The notes under the pieces were generated by a model. The model did not search any database. It was not told the DNA's origin and saw nothing but the letters and a program-made list of their open reading frames with translations. Shown here piece by piece: positions 1 through 7,737 of a stretch of DNA of 64,000 bases. This DNA is from Cryptosporangium phraense (GTDB lineage: Bacteria > Actinomycetota > Actinomycetes > Mycobacteriales > Cryptosporangiaceae). The DNA lies in assembly GCF_006912135.1 (NCBI RefSeq), contig NZ_VIRS01000016.1, forward strand, positions 1 through 64,000, written 5' to 3'. Positions within the stretch are counted from its first letter, which is position 1; the number at the start of each line of letters is the position of its first letter. Position numbers and translations under genes: made by a program.

Positions 1-1
1 G

Positions 2-109
2 GTCGTGCTCACCCGATTTCCCGACGGCGCGACAACCACCCTCGTCGCCCACCAGATCAAAGGTGAATGGATCACCACGGGACCAGAGATCGGCCCATTG
101 ACCTCCTGA
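2..109 (+). CDS. C-terminal end of an unidentified protein (partial)
   Basis: An open frame enters from the left edge and ends at the TGA at 107-109, giving 35 residues that end in GPEIGPLTS. The frame has the GC-rich third positions of its neighbours, so it is probably the tail of a real gene. Nothing in 35 residues identifies a family. Confidence 0.5.
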   Translation, partial: VVLTRFPDGATTTLVAHQIKGEWITTGPEIGPLTS

Positions 110-226
110 CCTGCCGGACGCCGCTCGAAAACCAACGACGCGGTCCGCCCAGCACCACGGGCGTGAGCCGGCGCCAGACGCCGACCGCGGCCCACGCCGC
201 CGTCGTCAGACCGACGCGAGCACGAA

Positions 227-274
227 GCGCCTCATCTATCCATCCGGACTGCATCCGTCCGGTCGGCGAGGCGC
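227..274. other. Nested inverted repeat in the leader of the next gene
   Basis: GCGCCTC (227-233) pairs with GAGGCGC (268-274), and inside it CCGGAC (244-249) pairs with GTCCGG (257-262). The structure lies about 50 bases before the ATG at 324. It could end the upstream transcript or act as a leader element. Similar repeats precede the genes at 2911 and 5978. Confidence 0.45.
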
Positions 275-323
275 GACGAGCCTTCGCGCGCCCGCCGGCC
301 GGTCACACCGGCAAGGAGACACC

Positions 324-1037
324 ATGTCGGGCTATTCGCCCTGCAATAAGGTCAACGACCTACCGAGCAGCCGCTGCACCGACAGCGGACTTGTCCTGCT
401 CCCCCACACCTGGATCTACGTACCGTGCGGCCCGAGGCCGCGCGTCACCAGCTTCCGAGAAACTGCAACGTCGACTTCCTACGGATACACCGCGGCGATC
501 AGCGTCAACGAACAGGCCGTTGGCCTCATTCACGGACACGGCCGTGACGAAGTCTTCTATTCGAGCGGCAACCCGGGCTTCGGTCAGGAAGAAATGGCGA
601 GGTTCGCGGCTGCCTCCCGCAGCCACAGCGGCGAAGCCCTCACCGCCGAGTGGGTGCTTGGGCAACTGGTCATCTCGCACCTACTCACCAGACTTACGCC
701 TGTTCCGCCGCCGCCCGGCAGCCGGCTCGCCCGGCCGGTGGAGATCGTCTCGTCGATTCCCACCCCTCGTCCGGAACGACCCTCCTTAGACGACGAGCAC
801 GACCGGGTGGGCAACATCGTCGCGTTGGCAGGAATGGTGGTCCTCGTCGGAGGCGCCGATGGCACGAAGCCCGCACTGGTCGCAGCGCAACTCGCCTCGT
901 ACAGGGCACCTGGCGACCATTTGTGGTGGCAGCTCTGGAACCCCGAAGTCGGAGGCAGCGCGGGCTACTGGCGAGATCTGACGGCCCGCCCCGCGAGTGT
1001 GCCCGAAGGCGACCCGGCCGAGGACTACCCGTGGTAG
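324..1037 (+). CDS. Hypothetical protein of the plasmid/ICE-like module
   Basis: This 237-residue protein starts at an ATG with an AGGAG ribosome site 7 bases upstream. I do not recognise a family. The sequence is soluble-looking, with a proline-rich stretch near residues 126-155 (TPVPPPPGS) and an acidic, aromatic C-terminus. It is the first of three closely packed genes: the next begins at a GTG 7 bases before this stop, implying translational coupling. The surroundings (ArdC-like and DUF2637-like genes downstream) suggest a role in a transferred element, but that is only context. Confidence 0.65.
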   Translation: MSGYSPCNKVNDLPSSRCTDSGLVLLPHTWIYVPCGPRPRVTSFRETATSTSYGYTAAISVNEQAVGLIHGHGRDEVFYSSGNPGFGQEEMARFAAASRSHSGEALTAEWVLGQLVISHLLTRLTPVPPPPGSRLARPVEIVSSIPTPRPERPSLDDEHDRVGNIVALAGMVVLVGGADGTKPALVAAQLASYRAPGDHLWWQLWNPEVGGSAGYWRDLTARPASVPEGDPAEDYPW

Positions 1038-1561
1038 GCCAACGGGCTGCACTCTTCGCAAAGGCAGCAGTCGAGTCACGTCCCATGGTGCAGCGGCTTC
1101 GGCGAGGACAGATCGTGCATGTCAACCTCGGCTGCCTCTGGCTCCCAGCCATCATCACGATCCTGAGAGCGGATCGCGTTGACGTGAGGTTTCCGTCCCG
1201 TCCAGAACTCGGCTACCGCCGGTCAGGGGGCGTCCGCTCATCGCTGATCCGTTCCGCCGACGGCGTCGACCTCGTCGCTATCCACTGCCTGACGTCGGGA
1301 GCAGACGTCCTCACCTTCGACGGAACTCGGCTGCAGGTCGCTGCCTGCCGCCTCCGTCGCGACCGACGGTGGGTCATCGACTTCGCCGACGGTTCCGAAT
1401 CGACGCTTCCCCCGCACGCGATCCTCCGCGTCGCCGATACGACCCCCCAGGTCACTGTCGGCGGGCGACCGCTGGCCGAGCGGCCTCACGACGGCTCTCA
1501 AGCACCTGGCTGGAGCGTCCCGACCACCAGCCTCAAGCCCTGGGAAAGGCACGAACGATGA
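1031..1561 (+). CDS. Hypothetical protein, coupled to both neighbours
   Basis: The preferred start is GTG 1031, which has GAGGA upstream and overlaps the previous stop by 7 bases. An internal ATG at 1085 (MVQRLRRGQ) has no visible ribosome site. The 176-residue product is basic and beta-rich looking, with repeated short hydrophobic strands such as VVRFPS-like and WVIDFADG segments. No family is recognised. Its stop overlaps the ATG of the following DUF4192 gene in an ATGA junction, so the three genes are probably co-translated. Confidence 0.6.
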   Translation: MVGQRAALFAKAAVESRPMVQRLRRGQIVHVNLGCLWLPAIITILRADRVDVRFPSRPELGYRRSGGVRSSLIRSADGVDLVAIHCLTSGADVLTFDGTRLQVAACRLRRDRRWVIDFADGSESTLPPHAILRVADTTPQVTVGGRPLAERPHDGSQAPGWSVPTTSLKPWERHER

Positions 1562-2726
1562 GCAACGCAGAAGGCTGTCCCAACGACCCCCACAGCGTGG
1601 GCCCCACCAAGCCCGACGACGCCCGATCGGCTCCCGCCGGCGACCTGGCCGAGGAGACCTCGGCGCTCCAACGCAACCTGGTCGTCGCCAGCGACGACGA
1701 CCTCGTCGAATTGGTCCCCTACCTCATCGGCTTCCACCCCACCGACAGCATCGTCACCGTTGGTTACCGGGACGGGAAGGTCGCCGTCACTGTACGGGCC
1801 GACCTCCCAGCCGCGGGAGAAAGTACAAATTCATCGCGGTCGCCGGCCTCGCCGGCATACAACGCAAGGGCGATCTCTGACGTGGCGTCACAGGCAACCG
1901 TGATCGGCTACGGGTCGCTCGATCGCGTCTTCGAAGCCGCACGGGTATTCGTGGATGCGCTGGCGAAGAGCAGGTCGAGGTGTACACGGTGCTGCGAGTC
2001 GACGGTGACCGCTTCTTCTACGTCAGCGAGGACGGCATCGACGTCCCATCCGAGGGGCATGCTTACGACCCGACCCACGGCCGGATAGCGGTCGAAGCTG
2101 TCGCCCACGGGATGGTGGCACTTCCCGGACGGGAAGCGCTCCAGGACATCGTCGCACCGGTCACTGGCGACGAACGCATCACGATGTATGAGGCCACCCG
2201 CACCGCGGCCGAACGACTTCTCGCGACTCTTCGCCGGTTCGACGAAGAACCCGAGTCGGCCGGTCGCGCCGATTCCTCGCGAACGCCCGACGAGCGGGCC
2301 AAGGCGCAGGCCGTCTACTCGAAGAAGGTCGTCGCGTTAGGCGACGAGGCGTTGCAGCGCGCCTATGCCGCATCGGAAGCCGGGCTACGCCTCTCCGACG
2401 ATCACGCCGGCTGGCTGTGCGCGCTCCTTGTGCTCGCCGACGTTCAAGAGCGTGCTTGGTTGACGTCGCAGGCCACCCCGGCTCAACGGGATCTGTGGGC
2501 AGACCTCACCCGCCGCGCCACGCCTGCGTTAGTAGCCGGCCCAGCCACCATGCTCGCCCTGACTGCTTACCTCGGCGATGACGGCGCGATGGCCAACGCA
2601 GCCCTCAGCCGAGTGGCCGACGCCGATCCGAACTACCCCATAGCCCGTCTGCTCGCCGCGATGATCCTGGGCGGTGCCACGCCTGACCAGCTGCGTCAGG
2701 CGATCGCAGAGGGCCTTCCATGCTGA
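1558..2726 (+). pseudogene. DUF4192 family gene broken by frameshifts
   Basis: The N-terminus carries the DUF4192 signature (ELVPYLIGFHPTDSIVTVGY, then VTVRADLP), and the C-terminal part (RVDGDRFFYVS, HGMVALPGR) continues the family in another frame. A shift near 1957-1964 is clear, since reading on from 1959 gives AGEEQVEVYTVLRVDGD without a stop. Between about 1820 and 1885 the best coding (KYKFIAVAGLAGIQRKGD) lies in a third frame before returning at ATVIGYG. One shift is therefore certain and three are likely. DUF4192 proteins are common on actinobacterial chromosomes and plasmids and have no known function. Either the gene is decayed or the sequence has indel errors. Confidence 0.75.
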
Positions 2727-2840
2727 CCCGCACTGACCGTCCGATCCTCGGTGGGTCACTGGCCGACATGGCCCAACCAATAGTCCTCCGACTCTGATGC
2801 CGTTCCGCTGACGCGGACGGCGGCCTCACCTCTCGCCTAC

Positions 2841-2875
2841 GGGCAGGCTGGGGCCGCCACGGTCCCAGCCTGTCC
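2841..2875. other. Long inverted repeat in the leader of the ArdC-like gene
   Basis: GGGCAGGCTGGG (2841-2852) can pair with CCCAGCCTGTCC (2864-2875) around an 11-base loop, with one G-T pair. It ends 35 bases before the ATG at 2911. There is no T-run, and the AGGAG site for the next gene follows. It could be a terminator of the DUF4192 transcript or a leader element. Confidence 0.5.
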
Positions 2876-2910
2876 GCCGCCGCAAGGCGGGGAACAGGAG
2901 AAGCGCACCC

Positions 2911-4026
2911 ATGCCGGACACCAATGGCCCGTCCACCCACGGGGCTCTGCTCGAGAAACTGCAAGCTGACTTCGAGGAACGCCTCACCCGGCTAGCCGCC
3001 GAGCCCAAGCGGTGGATCGAGTTCCTCGATCAGGCCGCGATCTTCGGCGCCCACTACAGCGCCCGCAGCCAGCTACTGCTGATCGCGCAGGCCGAAGAAC
3101 GCGGCATCATCCCACGCTACTTTCTGCCGTTCGGCAACCGCGCCGGCACCAGCGGCTGGAAAGCCCACGGCCGCCGCGTCCAGCACGGACAGACCGCGTT
3201 CAAGATCTGGGCACCGATCCGACGCCGACCCACCGAGGAACAAGCCGCCGAGTGGGAAGCCAGCGGACGAGTCGTCGTCCGTGAAGAATCCGGGCGGCCC
3301 GCGATCCAGCTCGTCGGATTCAAGCTCGAGAACACCTTCGAGCTGTCCCAAACCACCGGTGACCCGTTCGAGCCGCCGACCGTTCTACGACGCCGCAAAG
3401 TCCTCACCCGCGACGGCGACGGTCCGCAACTGCTAACCGGCGAGGACCCGACCGGGGTCTTCGACGACCTGGTCCGGCTCATCACCGCTGACGGCTACAC
3501 CTACGAGCGCGTTCCCCCACGCACGGGATGGCTGGGCGACGCCAACGGTGTCACCGTCCTCCGGCCGCCGCTGCGCACGGTCCAGGTTCGCGACGACGTC
3601 GCTCCGGCGCAAACCACCAAGACCACCGCGCACGAACTCGCGCACATCCGCGGCGGCCACCTGGAGCCAGCCCACCAGGCGACCAGTCCACACCGCGGCC
3701 GCTACGAGACCGAAGCCGAGAGCGTCGCGCACATCGTCCTGGCCGCGCCCGGCCTGGATACTTCCGCCTACAGCGACGCTTACGCCTTCGACTGGGCCAG
3801 TGGCGACCTGGACCTGATCCGCGGCTGCGCCGACGCGGTCCTCCGGACCGCCCGCGGAATACTGCGCGACCTCACCCCTGGGCCGACTGATTCCGAGGCC
3901 GAGGCACGCGCCCTCGACGACCCGGGCGCTGACGACTCGACGCGCTCGCAGGCGGCCGAGAACGAGCCGCGACGCCCGATGAACGCGTCAGCAGCCCGTG
4001 CTGGTGCAGCGCGGACCGCTGCGTGA
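2911..4026 (+). CDS. ArdC-like antirestriction protein with zincin domain
   Basis: The 371-residue protein has an N-terminal ArdC-type single-strand DNA-binding region (about residues 10-110, with the family pattern SARSQLLLIAQ and FGTSGWKAHGR-like spacing) and a zinc metallopeptidase region. The HExxH motif is in TTAHELAHIRGGH (about residues 238-250), and a downstream YETEAESVAHIV supplies the third ligand glutamate. ArdC proteins of broad-host plasmids protect incoming single-stranded DNA from restriction during conjugation. The start ATG has AGGAG 11 bases upstream. The C-terminal 50 residues are acidic, then alanine-rich and probably disordered. Its presence supports a conjugative origin for this module. 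Confidence 0.85.
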   Translation: MPDTNGPSTHGALLEKLQADFEERLTRLAAEPKRWIEFLDQAAIFGAHYSARSQLLLIAQAEERGIIPRYFLPFGNRAGTSGWKAHGRRVQHGQTAFKIWAPIRRRPTEEQAAEWEASGRVVVREESGRPAIQLVGFKLENTFELSQTTGDPFEPPTVLRRRKVLTRDGDGPQLLTGEDPTGVFDDLVRLITADGYTYERVPPRTGWLGDANGVTVLRPPLRTVQVRDDVAPAQTTKTTAHELAHIRGGHLEPAHQATSPHRGRYETEAESVAHIVLAAPGLDTSAYSDAYAFDWASGDLDLIRGCADAVLRTARGILRDLTPGPTDSEAEARALDDPGADDSTRSQAAENEPRRPMNASAARAGAARTAA

Positions 4027-4072
4027 ACAGCAGCCGCCACCCCTCGCAAGTCCCACACGAGGAGATGCCCCC

Positions 4073-4852
4073 GTGGCCAAAAACCCCAACCACCGCGCGC
4101 AGTTCCAACCGAACTCCATGTGCTTTCCCGGCGGCCTTACCCCGGTCGAGGTCCAATCAGCCACGGACGAGCAGCTGTACCAGGATGCCGAAGACCGCGT
4201 CGCCGACGGGCGCAGAGACCGCACGTCCCACGCCTACGTTCTCGGCCAGCTCAATGACGACGGCAGCGGCACCGGGACCGGCCTGGTGATCGCCCTCGAC
4301 GACGAGCACGCCGCTCAGCTGGCGATCCGCCGCGGCGCCGTGCTGCTCAAAGACCCGTGGGCCCGGCGGTACCTGCACCGCGTCGCGGCTGACCAGCTCG
4401 GCGACTACGACCCGACGGCAGACTTCGACGCCACTATCGCGGGCCAGCGTCGCGTCGCCATCAGCGAGGAAATCTACGACTACGTCTCCCGGCGTCTCGC
4501 GGTCCAGCTTCCGCCCGGCCAGCCGGTTGCGGCCGCGGTGTTCGATGCCGCGGACGGCCCGGACGGTTACTCCTTCAGCGGCGTGAGCACCACGGTCTAC
4601 TTCACCGACGGAACCCGCATCCGCTACGCCATCTCGCCTGGCCGGACTCCTGCCGAGCGTCGCTACGACGTCGACCTCGACGCGCTGTTCGCTGCCTTCG
4701 TCCCCGGTCCGGTCCAGCCGACCGGCGCCATCGCAATCGATCTGATCACCGGAGTGGTCGACGTCGAACCGGTGCACGGCCGCCGGCTGCACTCCCGCTA
4801 CCGCGCCACCGCGACTGACGATCACCGTCGCCCGGACGAGGCCGGCTGCTGA
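4073..4852 (+). CDS. Hypothetical protein downstream of ardC-like gene
   Basis: The chosen start is GTG 4073 (VAKNPNHRAQF), preceded by GAGGAG at a good distance. An upstream ATG at 3998 would overlap the ArdC-like gene by 29 bases. The product has 259 residues, is acidic and has no membrane segment or recognised motif. Its stop overlaps the next ATG by one base (TGATG), so the two unknown genes are translationally coupled. This suggests a shared role, perhaps in element maintenance or transfer. Confidence 0.7.
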   Translation: MAKNPNHRAQFQPNSMCFPGGLTPVEVQSATDEQLYQDAEDRVADGRRDRTSHAYVLGQLNDDGSGTGTGLVIALDDEHAAQLAIRRGAVLLKDPWARRYLHRVAADQLGDYDPTADFDATIAGQRRVAISEEIYDYVSRRLAVQLPPGQPVAAAVFDAADGPDGYSFSGVSTTVYFTDGTRIRYAISPGRTPAERRYDVDLDALFAAFVPGPVQPTGAIAIDLITGVVDVEPVHGRRLHSRYRATATDDHRRPDEAGC

Positions 4853-5835
4853 TGCCTACCGTCACTCTGACCGTGGCCGCGCGACTGATGCGACAGCTCA
4901 TCAGCGCGACCACAGCCCGGCTCCGCGGCATCGACCTCGACCGGGACGCCCGCCAGAACCCCACCGCCGCGATTCCGGCCCCGAACTGGCCGGCCGAGTA
5001 CAACCAAGCGCTCGCCGCCCGCGTTAACGGCCAAGCCACCGGTAGCTCGCCGTTCTACGTGGTGTTTTCCGACGACTTCCCGGTGTGCTGGCTCAACCAC
5101 GACGGCCACCTCGTCCACCCCGACGTCGTCCTCGACCGGTTACGGACGAGACACCGTGCGCTGGCGTCAGAGGCCCTCACCGACCTGGCCCGACCGGCTC
5201 TGGCCTATGTCGCTGACCTGCGCGACGTGCGCGACGGGAGACCGCAGGACGTCGAGGACCGCACTCATCGGCCCGGGCTCGCTCGCGTCGCCCACCCGGA
5301 CCTACCGGCTCGAGCATGGTGGATTTCGGTCGGGCACGACATCACCGGCGCCCGTGAACGGTCCCGAGCGGTGGCAGGTACCGAAGATCCGCTCATCATC
5401 TCGGCACACGGTTTCGGGCGCTACGGGCGCCAGACACATCGACTAGACCTCGGCCGTCTGTGCGCCATCAATGCCACCGCCACCAAGCACGGCGCCGGCT
5501 TATCCACGCTCGCCAGAGGTCACGACGGCGAGCGCTCCCCGGAGATCGACGCCAACGTCGTCGGGAGTTGGCTGGCCGAGGAGTACAAGCTCGATGCGGC
5601 GCCGGATGCCGAGCTGATCGAGCCGCTTTTCACCGCCGCGCTGATCGGATCCTTCAGCAGCGACTACGCATATGCCGACTACCGGCTCAAACAGACGGGT
5701 TGGGAGACGACGCTGCGACAGATGAACGCACAGGAATTCTTCGACATGCGGCACTACGTCTACTGCCTCTTCCGGCGCGACGTCCGTGCGATCTCGGCCC
5801 CCGGCGGCATCGTCGTGCTCCGTCGGCACCACTAA
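4852..5835 (+). CDS. Hypothetical protein, coupled to previous gene
   Basis: This 327-residue soluble protein starts at the ATG overlapping the upstream stop. No family is recognised. The middle part (about residues 150-210) is polar with several DITGARERSR-like turns, and the C-terminal third is acidic and aromatic (SDYAYADYRLKQTGWE). Codon usage matches neighbouring genes. No signal peptide or helix-turn-helix is evident. Confidence 0.7.
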   Translation: MPTVTLTVAARLMRQLISATTARLRGIDLDRDARQNPTAAIPAPNWPAEYNQALAARVNGQATGSSPFYVVFSDDFPVCWLNHDGHLVHPDVVLDRLRTRHRALASEALTDLARPALAYVADLRDVRDGRPQDVEDRTHRPGLARVAHPDLPARAWWISVGHDITGARERSRAVAGTEDPLIISAHGFGRYGRQTHRLDLGRLCAINATATKHGAGLSTLARGHDGERSPEIDANVVGSWLAEEYKLDAAPDAELIEPLFTAALIGSFSSDYAYADYRLKQTGWETTLRQMNAQEFFDMRHYVYCLFRRDVRAISAPGGIVVLRRHH

Positions 5836-5921
5836 TCCGCGCCAGCCGTACTTGACCATCCGCCTCTCTCGTCAGCCGCCGGTCGGTGCGGCGGTGACGG
5901 CTGGGACGCCACGCCCTCAGG

Positions 5922-5951
5922 GCCCAGCGTCCCGAGCGTGGGACGCTGGGC
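5922..5951. other. Perfect 12-bp hairpin before the DUF2637-like gene
   Basis: GCCCAGCGTCCC (5922-5933) and GGGACGCTGGGC (5940-5951) form a perfect 12-bp stem with a 6-base loop. The repeat ends 26 bases before the ATG at 5978 and just before its AGGAG site. The lack of a T-run and the closeness to the ribosome site favour a leader or protein-binding role over simple termination. Confidence 0.6.
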
Positions 5952-5977
5952 TCTGGGCCCATCCGCAGGAGAACCCA

Positions 5978-7168
5978 ATGCTCCGCCGATCCCTCCACGC
6001 CCAGACCGTTCTCGACAACGAATCGGACACCTACGTCCCCGGCCGCCCAGCCGAACCCGAGTCGCCAACCGGTCGGGCAGCGCAGGAGGCCGCGTGGATC
6101 TTCTACGCCATCGCCGCGCTCGGCTCCGCCGTCGGACAGGTCTGGGTCGGCATCGAAGCCGCGCCGTGGCCGACCGGTCTCCCCTGGTGGTGGCGCGCCC
6201 TGCTGGTAGCCCCATTCGCCGGTGTCATCGACCTGGGCGGCGTCGTCGCCTCCGCCTTCGCCGACTTCCGTCAGCGCCTTGGTGAAGCCGCCTACGGTTG
6301 GCGCGCACTCTCCGCCGTCTCCGTGACCGCCGCGGTCGCCATCAACGTCATCGGGCATCGCGACGTCCTCTACCTCTCCGTCGTCTTCGGCGGCCTCGGG
6401 GCATTCGCCTACACCGTCTGGCTGCTGCACGCCGCCGCCCGCCGCCGCGACTCGCAGCGCGCGGCCGGCAATCGATCCGGCATCGCACCCGCGTATGGAC
6501 TGCGCCAATGGTTGCGGGAGCCGCTCGTCACCCACCGGGCCCGCGTTCTCGCCACCGACCACGGCTACACCCGACAGAAATCACTGGATCTCGCCCGCCA
6601 GCAGCTGCGAGACGAACAGCGCCGCCGAGCACTCACCACCTACATCAAGACGCTCATCCACGCCGAGAACCCCGACCCGCTCAGGGCCGACATCACCATC
6701 ACCACCCTCGACATCGACGCCGTCGCCGTTGCACTGATCGCCAGGGCCGACATCGAAGGCTGGGCTGATCTCATCGGCGCCGCCACCCTCCCGCCACCCG
6801 ACATCGCCGGCCGCCGTGACGACGCTGCGCAGGCGCGCGAAGTCGTGTCGCCTGGTCGCGGGCCGCGACCACCTGCAGACGTCTTGCGTCGGGTGCCCCA
6901 AGACCCCGCCGGCTATGAACGGTGGCGTCGACTCTGGGCGGAGCTGAGCACGGACCTCGCCGTCACCAACGCGGAGTTCGCCGAACGTCACGGCATGTCC
7001 ATCCGCCAAGTGCAGTGGATCCGCGCCGTCGGCCGCAGTGGCTTCCTGGAGTCCCCCATCCCCCTCATCGACCGCATCGCCGAACTCGGCGCGCGCCCAC
7101 CAGCGAACGGACTCTCGGCTTCGCCGCCAGCGGATCCCGAGCCGACTGACCGGTCCGTCGCGCGCTGA
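5978..7168 (+). CDS. DUF2637/SpdB-like membrane protein with C-terminal helix-turn-helix
   Basis: The ATG at 5978 has AGGAG 7 bases upstream. The 396-residue protein has four hydrophobic helices in residues 35-160 (starting WIFYAIAALGSAVGQ and including the WWWRALLVAPFAGVIDLGG segment). A long soluble part follows. Near residues 320-350 there is a helix-turn-helix-like stretch (NAEFAERHGMSIRQVQWIR). This architecture is typical of DUF2637 proteins on actinomycete plasmids and integrative elements, where such spread-type membrane proteins accompany conjugal transfer. The match is by topology, so confidence in the exact family is moderate. Confidence 0.65.
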   Translation: MLRRSLHAQTVLDNESDTYVPGRPAEPESPTGRAAQEAAWIFYAIAALGSAVGQVWVGIEAAPWPTGLPWWWRALLVAPFAGVIDLGGVVASAFADFRQRLGEAAYGWRALSAVSVTAAVAINVIGHRDVLYLSVVFGGLGAFAYTVWLLHAAARRRDSQRAAGNRSGIAPAYGLRQWLREPLVTHRARVLATDHGYTRQKSLDLARQQLRDEQRRRALTTYIKTLIHAENPDPLRADITITTLDIDAVAVALIARADIEGWADLIGAATLPPPDIAGRRDDAAQAREVVSPGRGPRPPADVLRRVPQDPAGYERWRRLWAELSTDLAVTNAEFAERHGMSIRQVQWIRAVGRSGFLESPIPLIDRIAELGARPPANGLSASPPADPEPTDRSVAR

Positions 7169-7737
7169 TTCGCGCCCCAATCGTGGCCCGCCGGCGATCC
7201 GCCTCGCCAGCGGGCCGCTTCTCGCTGAGACGATCGCCATGCCGCCCCGCTCGCGGCAGAATGCCCCGAATTTCCTGTGACCAGCTGCGTATCCGTCCTC
7301 GTCGCCGCCACAGCCGGCGCGGCCCCCCCTTTTTGTTGCGTTGCGGGATCTCCGTCGTCACGGGTACGCACATCGTCTGCTGCAACCCAAATGCGAGCCT
7401 GCCCACCTGCGATGCGGCCTGCGACGCTGTGCAACGCCGGGAGCATCGTGGCCGGGCAACCGCGCCCAAGCGGGGTCGGGTCGGAACGTTCAGGAACTCG
7501 TCCGGGCAGGACCTGGACTTCGAGACCCCGGGTCGACGGCGAGGCTCTCGACTCGATCCCGTCCATAACTGCCCAGGGCGCCTCGCTTGAGACGGGAGGT
7601 GATGCACGCTCATGCCGAATTGAGTATGTTTGGTAGTTCTCCCAAACAGGGAGCGCCCGAGCAGATACCCTCGCTTCTTCCTCGGTCCGGGGAACGAGGT
7701 CGAGAAATTTCGGTGCGGAGAGTAAAGGTCGAGCCAT
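7169..7737. other. Convergent intergenic region, 569 bp
   Basis: No convincing gene is seen between these two convergent genes. The only structured site is TGTTTGG (7627-7633) opposed to CCAAACA (7642-7648), a 7-bp perfect inverted repeat that could be an operator or part of a terminator. The region includes an unusual C6T5 tract near 7325. Confidence 0.4.

Noticed and set aside
7470..7600. Possible tRNA remnant on the minus strand (a translated GLEVQVLPG-type string)
   Set aside because: The stem pairings of a cloverleaf could not be made and no anticodon loop is clear.
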